From Pipra filicauda (taxonomy: Eukaryota; Chordata; Aves; Passeriformes; Pipridae), in NCBI RefSeq assembly GCF_003945595.2, contig NW_024104331.1, forward strand, positions 248,001 to 312,000: a DNA stretch of 64,000 bases, written 5' to 3'. The notes under the pieces are model-generated. The model was not told where the DNA came from and ran no database searches. It worked only from the letters and a program-made list of their open reading frames with translations. Each line of letters opens with the position of its first letter. The first letter of the stretch is position 1. The position numbers and the translations under genes were made by a program. Positions 1 to 11,935 of the stretch are shown here, one piece after another.

Positions 1-309
1 CACCTCTCGTCTCATTAAAGTCTTCGGGGTGATTTCACCAACCCCGGGCAAAACCAACGTGGAAAAAATTGCTGGGAGGAAGGAACCGAAGGCGGAGAGT
101 GATAAATATTGAAAGGGTGGGATTTCGATGTAGGCTGCAACAGCTGTGCCGGTTACAGTGTCACACTATCTCTCCACAGGTTTACTGACCCATTTCCATT
201 CACACGGCTGCCAGTATCTTAGCAACTGCAACAGTCCCCCAAGAACAGGCATATTGCCTGCTATTAGTGACTGCTGCAACTGTGTCAAGGTTAGCTCTCT
301 CCCTCCAAG

Positions 310-1400
310 CGCTGCCAGGTTTGTTTTTCGCCCAAAGCCAGCACAGGCTGTTTGGTGACATGTCCCCCGGCAACCGTCTTGGGTTTTGGGTGTTCATCCC
401 TGCCATGGAAAATGCCAGCGGGGCTGGAGCAGTTGGTGGGATGGTGACGTGGGGTTGGGTGATGGATGGGATGCAGGTTTGGGTGGTGGGATGGAGCAGG
501 ATGCGGGGTTGGGCGCGCTGGGAGATGCTGTGGGGTGTCGGTGATGGTGTTGAGTGCATAATGCATCCCCAAAAATAGGAATGCTGTCATCTGGTTGGGT
601 GTCACCGTCGCCCCTGCGCTGCACTGAGCCCCAAAAAGTCACCCAGAGAGGGTTGGGAGCTGCGCTGATCCCACTTGGGTGTTGGGTGTTCATCCTTCCA
701 TGAAAATCGTCAGAGGGCTGGAGTGGTTGGTGGGATGGTGATGGGTGGGATGTGGGGTTGTGTGGTGGGATGGTGCAGGATGCAGGATTAGGTGGTGGGA
801 TAAAGAAGGGTGCAGGGTTGGGTAGTGGGATGGAGCAGGATGCAGCACTGGGTGGTAGGATGGATGGGGATGCAGGGTTGGATGGTGGGATGGAGCAGGA
901 TGTGGGGTGGGGTGCTCTGGGAGATGCTGTGGGGTGTTGGTGATGGTGTTGAGTGCATAATGCATCCCCAAAAATAGGAATGCTGTTACCCAGCTGGGTG
1001 TCACTGTCACCCCTGTGCAGCACCAAGCCCAGGAAGTCACCCAGAGGGAGTTGGGAGCTGCACTGATCCCACTTGGGTGTCCCTCTGCCAGATTTGGTTT
1101 CTGCCCAAAGGCAGCACAGTCCTTTCAGTGACGTGTCCCCCACCAACCATCCTGGGCGTCGTGTGTTCATCCCTGCCATGGGAAATGCCATTGGGGATGC
1201 AGTGGCTGATGGGGTGATGGGATGGCTGAGATGTGGAGGTGAGTGTCCCGTGGGATGCCACAGGGTGTTGGTGATGGCATGGGTTCTCCAAAAATAGGAG
1301 TGCCATCACCCAGCTGGATGTCACTGTCATCCCAGCCCCAGGAAGTCACTTGGAGGGGGCTGGAGGCTGCACTCATCCCACATGGGTGTCACAAGCAGGG
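310..1400. repeat. Triplicated ~300-480 bp repeat with nested minisatellite
   Basis: Three diverged copies share the same ordered anchors. TGTTCATCC(C/T) occurs near 391, 687 and 1164. AAAAATAGG occurs near 571, 970 and 1290. The GAAGTCAC-type anchor occurs near 637, 1034 and 1341. Between the anchors a short unit like GTGGGATGGAGCAGGATG expands to different lengths, which explains the unequal spacing. Confidence 0.8.
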
Positions 1401-1884
1401 CTGGCCTCATCCTGCACCCTGAGGGGCTCAGCCCTTGGCCGGGCATGGGCAGGGGATGGCGCATGTCCCTGGGGTCTGTGGTGGCACCGGGGGGTCTGGA
1501 GGACAAGACACATGTCTGTCTGGCACCACCATGTGCCAGGCAGGGACAGAAGTGCCACATGGGTGACATCCACTGTCACCACCTCTGTTGCCACTGCTCT
1601 CAGCCCTGAGGGGAATGGAGTGAGAGAAGGGACTTGTGCTCCCCCCACAAAACACAGCGATGTTGGGGTGACTGAACCCACGGAGCAGGGAGAGGGCGGG
1701 CAGACCCCAAAACACCCCCGGGCAGGGAGGGAAACTGAGGCACGGGCAGGCAGAGCCCCCCACCACCCAGCCTGTGGGGGCTGAGGGGCAGCGAGGTGGG
1801 TGCTGGGGCGGGCAGGGTGCCACCCCCTCCCCGGCAGTGCTGCAGACAGCAGGCTCCACACCGGCACGGCCGCGGGGACGGCGG

Positions 1885-1985
1885 CGAGGGAAGCCACAAA
1901 AATGATTTAAGGGGCTGGCGGGATTGATTTATTAAGAACAATTAAAAGCGCTAAATACGCTTAGCTCAGCCAGACACCGAGCAGG
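1885..1985. promoter_or_regulatory. AT-rich island, candidate regulatory element
   Basis: A roughly 100-bp AT-rich stretch interrupts GC-rich sequence. It carries several homeodomain-like cores (TGATTTATTAAG, AACAATTAAAAG, GCTAAATACGC). No open frame or repeat explains it. Calling it a cis-regulatory element is inference from composition and motif density. Confidence 0.25.
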
Positions 1986-2104
1986 GAGCCTGGGGGGGAG
2001 AGACCTGTCTGCCGGCTCCGGAGGGCGAGGCTGGAGGCGGGGGGACTGGTGGCACTGGGCTGGGCTGGGGCAGCTGGGGGAGGAGAGGGCGGTGGAATGG
2101 GGGG

Positions 2105-2455
2105 CAGCACCCTGGAGCTGGGTTTGCATCCAGGAGTGGCTTTGGGACCAGGGATGGGTTTGCATCCGGGAATAAATTATTAGTTGAGGTGGATTTTCAC
2201 CCAGGTATAGCTTTGCGCCCTGGGGTGGGATGGATTTGCACCCACGGATGGATTTGCACCCAGGAGAGGGTTTGGATCCGGTTTGTTGTCCAGGTTTGAA
2301 TATTCACCCAGGGATGAGTTTGTATCCAGGGGTGTGTTTGTATCCGGGGGGGTTTCACCCAGGTGTGGCTTTGCACCCTGTAGTGGGATGGGTTTGCACC
2401 CAGGGATGGGTTTGCACCCAGGGATAAGTTTGCATCCAGGGGTGGGTTTGCAGCC
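2105..2455. repeat. Minisatellite, unit ~20 bp (GGGATGGGTTTGCACCCA)
   Basis: A degenerate unit of the form GG(G/A)TGGGTTTGCA(C/T)CCAG is repeated about 15 times with small length changes. Confidence 0.8.
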
Positions 2456-3859
2456 CAGCTGGAAGGAGCATGGTGGGATGTTGGGGGCCAGGAGGATTAG
2501 GTTGAAATGGGGAGCTGTTTAGAGCCAGTGCCAGTTGCAGGATGCCCAGTATAACCAACGGGCAGTACTGGGCAGGGTGTTGCTGTCCCAGTCTGGCAGT
2601 GCTACCCTGGGAGCTTTGGAAAAGGGAGGCCACAGGTGCATCCCACGGGATCCCCATCAATGGACACCCACAGGGTTGATGTGTGCATGGGGCTGAGGAG
2701 CTCATGGAGCAGAAATCCCGGAGTGTTGTGACATCCACAAACCCGCATCCCACACAGGAAATCCCAGCCGAAAGTCCTTGGAGGCTGGGAGAGTCCCTGG
2801 ACATGCCCAGACCTGCCCAGCCCTGCTCCTCCCCGGCACCAGCGGTGGCTGTGGGGGGACAGGGAGAGCTGGGGTCACTCCTGGGGTCCCTGCTGTTGTC
2901 ACCCTGAGGGATGGGCTTCACCCAGGGGTGTCAGGTCAGTGTCCCTGTGTGCTGCTGGGGTGTTGGGATACCAGGAATGGGGGCAGAGGGCTGTGCCTTG
3001 TGTCCTCCCAGTTCCAGTGGCTGCTGGCAGTGGGAACACTGGTTTTGTACCCATTTTCCAGCACTGTGCAGGATCCATCCCCTTCTCTGGGCTCAGCAGG
3101 CTGTCTGTGCTTTGGGGCAGAAGTGGGGATCCAGGAATATCAGGGACACAGGGATGCAGTGCAGTGCTGCCTTCCTCCCCTCACCCTCTCCCAGTGCTAT
3201 TGGGGGATCAGGTTTTGGGGTTTGTGTTCAGATCCCCCACACAGAGGCCCCACCACCTCCCCTAGTCACCCCACCTGGGGGCTGGATGCGCCCACATTCC
3301 CGTCACCACATGGGTCCCTGTGCCATGACCCAAGTTGGGCACCTCCTGCTCACCAAAACCCGCAGTACTGGAGGGGCCCCCTGCCCTGGTCCCCAGGATA
3401 GAAGCCCTGGGAGCAGGGAGGTGCTGGGAAAGGTGCTGAATGGGAACAAAAGGTCTGTGGGGCGGCTGGCAGGGCCGAGCAGAGCCGGAGGCTTTCTGCT
3501 GACCCCGCTCCGGCTGCCCCGGCCCCAGCCTCCCCCCGCCACCCCCACCCGCTCCTGCCGACGTCAGCGCTTCCCAGCAGCGCTCCCGGGCCTACCTGGA
3601 GCTGGCTGGGAGGTGGGAAAGCCATTTCTGCCTCTGCCCTGGCGCTCACACCTCCACCAGCCGTGGCCAAAGCCTCCTGGGACAGGGTGGGTGCTCGTGC
3701 CTTGTGCCCAAGCGCCACCGCGGGGCCACGTGCCCTTTTCCCTGAGGATGGAGCCGTGGTGAGGTGTGGAGAGTGGCACGGGTTGGGTGGTGGTGGTGGC
3801 TGTGGTGTGGGTGCTGTGTCCCCCTCTGTGCCCCACTGGGTGCATCTGTGGGGACAGTG

Positions 3860-4070
3860 GCCAGGGATGGAGATGGATGGAGGGGACCAGGGATGGATGT
3901 GGCCAGGGATGGAGATGGATGGGGATGACTGAGGATGGAGGTGGAGGAAGTGACTAGGGATGGAGGTGGCCAGGGATGGAGATGGATGGAAGCGACCATT
4001 GGTGAAGGTGAACAGGGATGGACATAGATGGAGATGACCAGGGATGGAGGTGACCAGGGATGGAGGTCAC
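3860..4070. repeat. Short tandem repeat, GACCAGGGATGGAGATGGATG type
   Basis: The units GGGATGGAG(A/G)TGG and GACCAGGGATG alternate about ten times. The sequence is low in complexity and G/A rich on the + strand. Confidence 0.75.
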
Positions 4071-4429
4071 CCTGCCCTGGTGCCCCTGGCACTACCAGCA
4101 TTTTCCTCCATGCTCCTGCTTGTCCAAGTGCTGTCACAACCACAGGCAGTGGGGACAACACCGGAGCCCACGGGACAAGGAAAGGAGCTGCCCAGGGTCA
4201 CCAGCTGGATGTCCCAGCAGCCACCCTGGGGGAAGGTGTGTGCGTGACCCACCCAGGGCTGTGCAGGCGGGGCTGTGGCAGAGCTGGCACTGCCCCAGGG
4301 CACTCAGCAAGGAGGTCCCGGGGTGCCCCCACAGCCTCGGCAGCGCTCCCGCCGCCGGCTGCCCAAGGGTTAACGAGAGTTTGCTGCTCCTGCAGACAAT
4401 TAGTGACATCTTTGCTGACAACGCCACAC

Positions 4430-4630
4430 TGAGCCTCTGCCGCCTCCCGGCAGCACCAGCCTGGCCGCCCCCGCGCCCCGTGCGGCCCCCGCTCCACCCG
4501 CCTGCCTTCGCCACCGTGGCCCCGCCACGGTCCAGCCCCGGCACCGCGCCCCGACACCTCGCCCCGGCGGCGTTTCGGCAGCGCCGGCAGGATTGCAATC
4601 CCAAGCGGAGCAGCCGGCTCCCCTCACTGC
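4430..4630. other. CpG-dense segment
   Basis: About 200 bp is rich in CG dinucleotides and C runs, directly after an AT-richer patch (TTAACGAGAG...ACAATTAGTGACATC, 4369-4410). It could be a small CpG island or an unannotated 5' exon or promoter. No splice-bounded exon could be fixed. Confidence 0.25.
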
Positions 4631-5274
4631 CCTCTGACCCGCTGTTGCTGTGGAAACTGCATCCCACGTAGGATTATGGAGCCGGAATCCGCAGGCTCCA
4701 AACTCCCCTCGAAATCCAGACGGTCACCGGGGTCCTCCCCCCCCGCCCGCCGCACCAGCCCCCCCGTGCCCACGGTGCCCACGGGGTGCCCAGAGGGTGT
4801 CTGATGTCCCCAACGAGATGGCAGCTGAGTGCTGGAGGAGGTGGCAGCAGCACTTCTGTGTGCCCTGCTTTGCAGCCACCGGCTGGTGACGCTGCCGAGG
4901 GTGCCACGGTGTCACCACGAGGTCATCGGTGACCTCTGGCACGTCTGCTCCCCTGTGCCATGGCCTGAGCGTCACCTCCCAGTATGTGTGTGCCATCCCT
5001 GCACCCCAGAGAGGATATGGGGTGGGGTGCCAGCAGGACCCCCACCCTTAAACAGCACCCCATGAACGTGGGTCCACCCCCAAGGACACATCCCCAGCAC
5101 CTCCAGGGCAGCAGCAGGAGCCAGACACCCACCAGAGCCCCCCCACATCCGCAGGGACCGGCAGCGTGGGTCCCCCACAGGGGGAAGGGTGGGCACGGGG
5201 GAGAGAGGAGCCTGTTTGGGGAGCTCTGTGGGCTGCGCTTGTGTCTCAGCATCTCTCCTGCCACCCGGGGAGGT

Positions 5275-5310
5275 AGGAGCTGAATTAATCGCGATCAATT
5301 AGTGCTGCTT
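5275..5310. promoter_or_regulatory. Near-palindromic homeodomain-type site
   Basis: AATTAATCGCGATCAATT at 5283-5300 is an 18-bp near-palindrome. It is broken by one symmetric mismatch pair around a central ATCGCGAT, and it lies in GC-rich sequence. Paired TAAT/ATTA cores are typical of homeodomain dimer sites. Function is inferred only. Confidence 0.3.
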
Positions 5311-5594
5311 GCAGTCCCCAGCTCCCTCCCTGCACCAGCTTTGTCGCACCCAGCGAGGGGGGCCCCGGTGTCCCCAGCACCACCCCGGTGCCGTGAGGGA
5401 CCACGGCCCCTCCGGACCCCCAAATAGGGATGGGGAACAAGCAGGGTGTCCCCCAGCCCACGTGGACACTAGAAACATCCACGCCATTAAATCTGGCAGA
5501 AGAGGACGAGGAGGGAGGGACTCACGAGCCCCTGGAGCTGCCTCTGCCAGCCCAGAGTGGGGTGACGGGGTGTCCAGAGCGAGGGCCCAGATCC

Positions 5595-5752
5595 TGCAGG
5601 ATACTGCAGCAAATGCCCTGCAATCTGCAGCCGGATGAATCCCACCTTCCTTCCCCCGCAACGTGCTGCCCTGGGCTACAGCTAATCTATTGTGCGCTGG
5701 GCTGCAGCCAGCACAAGCTGCAATACAGTAAATCCTTCTGCAGTATCCTGCA
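5595..5752. repeat. Perfect 15-bp inverted repeat, 128-nt loop
   Basis: The left arm TGCAGGATACTGCAG (5595-5609) is the exact reverse complement of the right arm CTGCAGTATCCTGCA (5738-5752). The loop contains further CTGCA(A/G) motifs. This could be a structured RNA segment or a regulatory element. No known RNA family is recognised. Confidence 0.7.
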
Positions 5753-6226
5753 AGGGGACCGAGCCCAGCCGCAGCCGCCCGCCGCCGCCAGACAAAGCCG
5801 GGGGGCCCCCGCGGGGACGGGGCGCAGGGGACGGGGGCACCGGAGGGTGCCAGGCACCCCTGGCGTCGTGCCGGTGAGGCCGGGAGGATGCAGCCCTTGA
5901 GCAGGGTGGGAAGTTCTCCGGGGAGTTTTGGGTGGTGCCGGGAATCCCCTCTGCCCCCCCAAATCTGCGGGCAGGGAGACGCTCCGTCATCTGGATCCAC
6001 CACGGGGTTGTCCCTAAATGTTGTCGCCACAGCGTTGCCTTCCATGGTCCCAGTGTTTCCATCCCCACCTTCTCCCTGTGCCTGGTGCGACCTCCCCCTG
6101 TGCCTCAGTTTCCCCACCGGTGCAGCACCCAGCGAGCCCCTCATCCCCCTCCCTCGAGCAGTCTCCATCACATGTGAGCCCCGCTGCCCTTTGCCGAGGG
6201 GTTTTGCTTGGATACTGTCATTATGG

Positions 6227-6255
6227 TTATTATTACTATTATTATTATTATTATT
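6227..6255. repeat. (TTA)n microsatellite
   Basis: An about 29-base run of TTA triplets with one TTAC interruption. Confidence 0.9.
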
Positions 6256-6339
6256 GGGATGTTGGTGGGGCTCTGCGGCTCTGCTGGACCCGTCTTTGGC
6301 GAGCGAGGCATCCTTCAAAGGGAAGGCGCTCCGTCACCG

Positions 6340-6420
6340 CCCCACAGCAGCTGCGTTCTCCTCAATTAGAAGAGGTAATGAAGCAATTTATGGGCATCTA
6401 CAAAGTGATGTGTGAGTGAC
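6340..6420. promoter_or_regulatory. AT-rich island, candidate regulatory element
   Basis: Unique AT-rich sequence contains CAATTAG, GGTAATGAAG, CAATTTATGGGC (HOX/CDX-like TTTATGG) and GAGTGACAG (MEIS-like TGACAG). It sits between GC-rich blocks. The functional assignment is inference. Confidence 0.3.
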
Positions 6421-7009
6421 AGGCTGTGTACGATCCGCGCCGGGGCTCTGCCGGCAAGTTGTGTTCTTCCAATTTTAATGGAAAGCTCCCTGGCGAGGGG
6501 GGAGAGCGAAAATCGGTGTGTCTGCAGGTGTGTGTGCTCCGACGGGGGTGGACTGGTGGTGCTGGTGGGTCATGGATGGGTGCAGGGAGACCTGTGTGCT
6601 CCAAAGCCCCATCCCCAGGGAGCCTGTTCCGCAGTGGTAACTGGAGCTGGGGGGCAGCTGGGTGGGATCAGGGTGGGGGGCTGGGGTGTCACAGGACTCC
6701 TGGATCCTCTGGGATAGTTGGCTGCATCTCCCTGTTTCCATCAGCAGCCCAGGCACCCTGCTCCTGCCTCAGTTTCCCCATACCTATCCATGTCTCCACT
6801 GCATATCACTGCCAGACCCCTTCCGTGCACCTCCAGCTTTGGGGGGCCACCATGACCTCTCAAAGAGGAGGGAGAGCCGTGTTTTGGGGTCAAACCCCAG
6901 TGTCCCCCTTGGCAGTGCTGCCAGCAGGGTGTGGGATGGGGGTCTGCAGCGGTGGGCTGGTGTTTTGGGGGTTCCCTGGAGCCCATGGGCACTGTACCCC
7001 CCAAGTGGG

Positions 7010-7365
7010 TATGATCCTGAGTGTGCACAGAGGTGGGAGTGTGCACATCCCTGTGCGTGTACCTGTGACACCCGTGTGCGCCCATCCATGTCCTCACTGC
7101 TGTCCATGCGTGTTCCTGTGCCTGGGTGTGCACCCACACCTGTGCAGGTGTGTGTGTGCACCTGCACCACGCTTGCCACACGTGTGTGCACCCACCTGTG
7201 CCCACTCTGGTGGCCACACGTGTTCCTGTACCTGTGTGTCCACCTGCACCCGCGAAGGTGTGCGTGGGCACACCTGTACCATGTTTGTCTTCATGTCTGC
7301 ACACGTGTGTGCACAGTCCTCCCCCCACGCGTGTACCTGTGCACACACCTGTGTGGGAGCCTGTT
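7010..7365. repeat. Degenerate GTGTGCAC / CACCTGTGC minisatellite
   Basis: Recurrent short words (GTGTGCACAC, CACCTGT, CACGTGTG) repeat without a fixed period for about 350 bp. They generate Cys/His-rich spurious open frames on both strands. Confidence 0.65.
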
Positions 7366-7582
7366 AGTGGGTGCATCCCCTCCATGCCCACCTATCTAGG
7401 GGGTGCCAGGCCTCTGGTGTGACAGGGCAGGGCCCCCCCATCCCCGCACCCCTGCCCCGTCACGCCGCCATTGGCATCGTCCCCAGTGGCTCCCACACCC
7501 CAGCTCGGCCCCAACCGGCCACATCTCCCAGGAAACAGGATCCACAGCCAGGAGTTTCCGCTCAACTCATGTGTGCCTCCCA

Positions 7583-7583
<1 letters not shown>

Positions 7584-7617
<34 letters not shown>

Positions 7618-7648
7618 AGAGAAAAAAAAAAAAGAAAAAGAAAAAAAA
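7584..7648. repeat. Poly(A) / A-rich tract
   Basis: About 32 uninterrupted A residues, then A-rich sequence with G interruptions. No retroelement body or target duplication was recognised next to it. Confidence 0.9.
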
Positions 7649-8264
7649 CCCACCCTGACACCAAGCCCGGCCGTTAATCCTGCCCGGCTCATTCTGCTTT
7701 TCTTGTCTAGCCAGTTTCTAAAATTGGCCAAGGGAGGCAACTGGCTGCTCTCCCCCCACCCAGACCCCCCCTCGGTCCCCACCTGGTCACCCCTGTGCAC
7801 TGTCAGCACCTGGGCCCCATCACCCCATTCCCTGTGCGGGGTGTGAGCAATGGGGGCGGTGCCCAGCGTGGGGGGTAGGGGGGCTCTGGCTGACCCGGGA
7901 CCCCGGTGGGCTCATGGTCAGCGTCCCCCCATCCCGGCGGGCGCCCCTTTGTCGCCCTGGGCAGCCCCCCAGCCCCAGCGCCGGGGGAGCATGGCTGTGC
8001 CGAGCGAGCCTTCGGCATGGGCACGCGTCCATCTGGCGCCTTCCAAATGTTACTGGCCTCGCAGGATCCCGGCTCCGCTTGGCGTTAACCCGCAGCGCAC
8101 CGGCGGGGAGCGGGGGGAGAGCTGGGCATCGCCGCTGTGACCCCCTCGGGGTGCCCCCGGCGGGGTGCTGGGGGGGCTGTGGGGCCCAAGGTGCCACGTG
8201 CTGCGGGTGAGGGGCGGCGTGGGCAGCCAGCAGAGCCCCCTCTGCGCCGCCGCGGCCGCGGGTG

Positions 8265-8345
8265 TTACATGACCCGGCGTGGCCGGCGCTGGGCAGGGAC
8301 ACACCGGGGCTGTGACTCATGCTGTGGCTATAACAGGGAGCTCAG
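8265..8345. promoter_or_regulatory. Candidate element with consensus AP-1 site
   Basis: TGACTCA at 8313-8319 matches the AP-1 consensus. It is followed directly by TGCTG, giving a NF-E2/MAF-like TGACTCATGC arrangement. Nearby are TTACATGACCC and GGCTATAACAG. The surrounding DNA is CpG-rich. Confidence 0.3.
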
Positions 8346-8944
8346 AAAGGGGGGCCGTGGCCATCTGCGCAGCCTCAGGCCTGCCAGCACATTTGAGGGG
8401 GCCCTGGGGGGGGCACTCGCCACACCGGGGCACGGCACCCCCTGGCACTGCCAGGAACGGCCATCGCACGGGGATGTGTGAACAAACACAGCCGGCACCC
8501 CGAGGAGCGCCTGGCACCCCGGGCTGGCACCCCGAGGGAGCGGTGCTGGGGTGCCCCGTGTTCCCCCTGGCAGGGAGAGGGCAGAGGAGGGGGCCCGGCG
8601 GCTGCTCTCCTCCTGCGCCGGCTCGACGGGGCGGGGGAACAAAGCTGGCACCGAGGGAAGAGCTAAATTTAGCCCGTTTCCCTGCTAGCTCTGAACTGCG
8701 GCGCTGGGCTCCAGCCGGCCGAGGTGCCACCATCGCTGCAGTCCATCTGTCGAGCTGTTCCCCAGCCCCCCCAGGGCCCCCCAGGCCGGGGAGGGGGGTC
8801 AGAGCCCTCCGGGGCCAAGGGGATTGGGGGCTGTGTCCGTGCCGGGCGGTGCCACTGGGGGCAGCTGGGCACCCCCTCGCAGCCCTGGGGGGCTGCAGGC
8901 ACCCACATCTGTGGTGTGGGAGGGGAGGGTCCTCACACGGGGTA

Positions 8945-9480
8945 AGGGGTTCTTGAGGGGGGGATGATTGAGGGGGAAATGGTCACTGCAGGGGGGTGGT
9001 CGTTGTGGGGAAGGTGGCTTTTGGGGGAGATGGACATTATGGGGAGATGGTCTTTGAGGGGGAGATGATAATTGAGGGGGAGATGGTCGCTGAGGGGAAA
9101 ATGGTTGCAGGGGAGACGGTTTTGTGTTGGGGAGATGATTCTTGCAGGGAAGATGGTCCTTGAAGGGGAGGTGGATCTTGCAGGGGAGATGATCCTTGCA
9201 GGAAGAATGGCTCTTGCAGGGGAGGGGTGGTTCCTTGTGAGGGGGATGGTTCTTGCAGGGTAGGTGGCTTTTGCAGGGCAGATGGCTTCTTATGGTCATT
9301 GCAGGGGAGATGGTTGTCGCAGGGGAGATGGTCAGTGGTCATTGCAGGTGGGGTGGCTCTTCATAGGAGATGGTTTCTTGCAGGGAAGCTGGGAAGGTGG
9401 TCATTTCAGGACAGCTGGTTTCTCCTGGGGTAGATGGTCCTTGAGGGGGAGATGGTCCTTGCAGGGGAGGTGGTTTCTTG
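8945..9480. repeat. Minisatellite, GGGGAGATGGT(C/T)CTTGCA unit
   Basis: An 18-bp-type unit (GGGGAGATGGTNCTTGCA with variants) repeats about 28 times with insertions and substitutions. Long frames on either strand here are repeat artefacts. Confidence 0.85.
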
Positions 9481-10104
9481 CAGCATCAGGAATAGGGACC
9501 TGACCAGGCATCCCTATCCCTGCCCACCTCGAGGGCACTGTGCCACGTTCTGGTGCTGAGGGCTGGACCCACCAAGGGTCCCACCAGCCTTGGGACCAGC
9601 AGGCCTGGAGGATGCAGGAGACCCCGGTGGCAGCAGCACACCTGGGACCAGGCCCAGGAGAAGGGCTGTGTCCCCAGCTCAGCATTGTCCCAGCAGTGTG
9701 GGGGTGTCCACGGGGTCCCTGCTGCCCCAGGCCAGTGGGATTGCAGGGCAATGAGCTCCCCACCCACCTTCCTGCAGCGCCGGGTGATGGGGGGATGCCG
9801 AGACCATTGGACACCCCCTGCTTATAGCCCAGCAGTCCAGGACCCCCATTCCCAGTGCCAGGGCAGGTGCCTGAGCCTGCCCTGGGGATGTGACACCCTG
9901 AGGTGACGTGAGAGGGCGGATCCCAGGTGTGTTTGCCCCGTGTGCCAGCCAAGCCCTTCCCGGCACCGCCGTCTCCTCCCACGGCGGCACCACATCCCCA
10001 CACCACCTTGGAGGGTCGTGTTCCCCCACCAGCTCCCTGCTTGGGGGGGGGGAGCACCCCAAAAATCCTCTGATGGCTCCTCAAAGGGAACTGGCGGCCA
10101 AGCA

Positions 10105-10200
10105 GCTCGTCTGGACCCGTTACCTAAGATGAAACCCAGGCGCCATCTGCTCTGTCTCCTAATTACGAACATGGCAGAGGAGTCAGGGCGGCGGGGGGAC
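10105..10200. promoter_or_regulatory. Unique AT-richer island, candidate regulatory element
   Basis: The segment contains GTTACCTAAGATG, CGCCATCTGCTCT (an E-box-like CATCTG) and CTCCTAATTACGAAC. It is neither repetitive nor plausibly coding. Regulatory function is inferred from composition. Confidence 0.25.
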
Positions 10201-11599
10201 GTGGTGACAGCGGGGTTCCAGCCACGGGGTGACAGCTAGAGGAGGGGTCAGGGCTGCCTGCAGGCACCCTGTGCCTCAGGACCCATCTGTGCCCACCCTT
10301 CTGGACCCCTGACTCCTGTCCTGCTCCCAGTCTCAGGCTGGTGGGCCCCCAGGGTGGGTGGGTGCCCTGGGAGCTGCCAGTGGTACCCAAGGGAGACTCG
10401 ATATCTCCTGTGGTGCTGCTGGGGTGACCCTACTGCACAGGAGGGCAGGGTGCTGGCAGGGGATGAGATGTGGGGAGGAAGGGGAGGGAGCAGGACCCAC
10501 GTGCTTTGGGGTCTGTGATGCTGAATTGGGGGTGACATGGAGGTTGGGGTGGAGGGGGAGGAGACACAGGGACCCCCCGCGTGGCTCCAGGAGGAGGTGG
10601 CCGGGGCGGGGGGGCTGGCAGGGGAACACGGAAACCCTCGGCAAGCGCCTGCCAGGAAGCTGTCACTGGAGGGGATTTTCCATTGGTGTCAGCAGGAGCA
10701 GGACGGGCTGGTGGGGGACTCGTGGGGAGGAGGGGGCCGAGGCCCTGGGAGGGGAGCAGGGGGGTGCGGGGGTGTGCAAGGGGTGGGGCACAGCGGGGAC
10801 AACCTCCCCGATGCCCCATGAGGGAGGGGTGTAAGGCAGCTGCACCCCTTTGGTGCCCCCAGATGTGTGGAAGCAGGGGAGGAAAACCTCCACAGTGCTC
10901 TGTGTGTTTGTGTGTGAGTGAGTGTGCAAGGGAGAGGCACCACCACAGCACCCCCAGGCTTGGGGGACATGAGTGGGGCACCCCCCGATGCCACTCGTGT
11001 GTGTGTTTGTGTGCAAGGGAGGGGGGCACCTCTGCAGTGCCCCAGATGTGTCAGGGCACACACAAGCCAGGACACGGGTGATGGGGGTGTCTGGAGACAC
11101 TCCCCCCAACCATATGGGGGTACTTAGGGCCACCCCAACCCCTCTCAGCGCCCCGTGGTGCCCAGGGACCCCCGTGGACCCCCCGTCCCCCCTGCTGTGG
11201 CCGCGGGCACGGCGCCCCGGCGGGGTGGGAGGCGTCGGGCCAGCGTGTCCCCATCTGTGTGGCGGCTGTGTCCCTGCCGCCTGCCTGTCTCCTGGTGGCA
11301 TCTCCGGCCCCACCCTGACGTCTGGGTGGCCTCGGAGCCGGGCACCAAACCATGTCCGTGCCCTGCGGGGCCATCCCTCCATCCCCCCGCTGCCACGCCG
11401 GTGCCAAGCCAGCCCCTCCGTGCCCCCCATTTCCAGCACTGGGGGTCAGGGCCGGGTGCCAGCGGGCTCTGGGGGCTTGGGGGTGGGTCTGCAACCCCCT
11501 GCGCCCTCATGGTGCCACCACACAGCACCCCTGCCACCCAAGGGGGGCCCTGACTCGGTAGAGGGGGTGAGGTGGGGGGATGTTTTGCCCCTTGTGAGG

Positions 11600-11722
11600 T
11601 TGGACGGGGCTTGGAGCAACCTGGTCCGGTGGAAGGTGTCCCTGCCCGTGGCAGGGGGGTGGAATGAGATGAGCTTTAAGGTCCCTTCCAACCCAAACCA
11701 TTCCATGATTCTGATTCCTCTC
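11600..11722 (+). mobile_element. CR1 LINE 3'-end fragment
   Basis: The typical avian CR1 tail runs in the sense direction: GGCTTGGAGCAACCTGGTC, GGAAGGTGTCCCTGCC, TTTAAGGTCCCTTCCAACCC, then CCATTCCATGATTCTG. Only the 3' UTR end of the element is present (5'-truncated). Confidence 0.92.
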
Positions 11723-11734
11723 GCCGCCAACCTC

Positions 11735-11935
11735 CGTCAAGCCTGAAACCGTTAAACTAATTAAAGCTTTGCAGCAGCAGGATTAAGCCCGGGCAGGGGA
11801 GGTGGGAGCCCAGGTAGTCGATTAGTTCACCAGGCGAGGATATTGGATTTCTGCGAGGCGAGTCAGCAGTCTTCAGGGGCTGTTATCTTTGCAGGGCTGC
11901 GGGGTCAGGAGGTGGGAAGCGGAGGTGACTGCAAT
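11735..11935. promoter_or_regulatory. AT-richer unique island after CR1
   Basis: The sequence includes GTTAAACTAATTAAAGC, GGATTAAGCC (OTX/PITX-like GGATTA), TCGATTAGTTCACC and GCTGTTATCTTTGC. It is unique and unlike its GC-rich neighbours. It is a candidate enhancer only. Confidence 0.3.

Noticed and set aside
7584..7648. Poly(A) tract as tail of a processed pseudogene
   Set aside because: No gene-like sequence or target-site duplication is visible next to it; the same holds for the tracts at 12117 and 46728.
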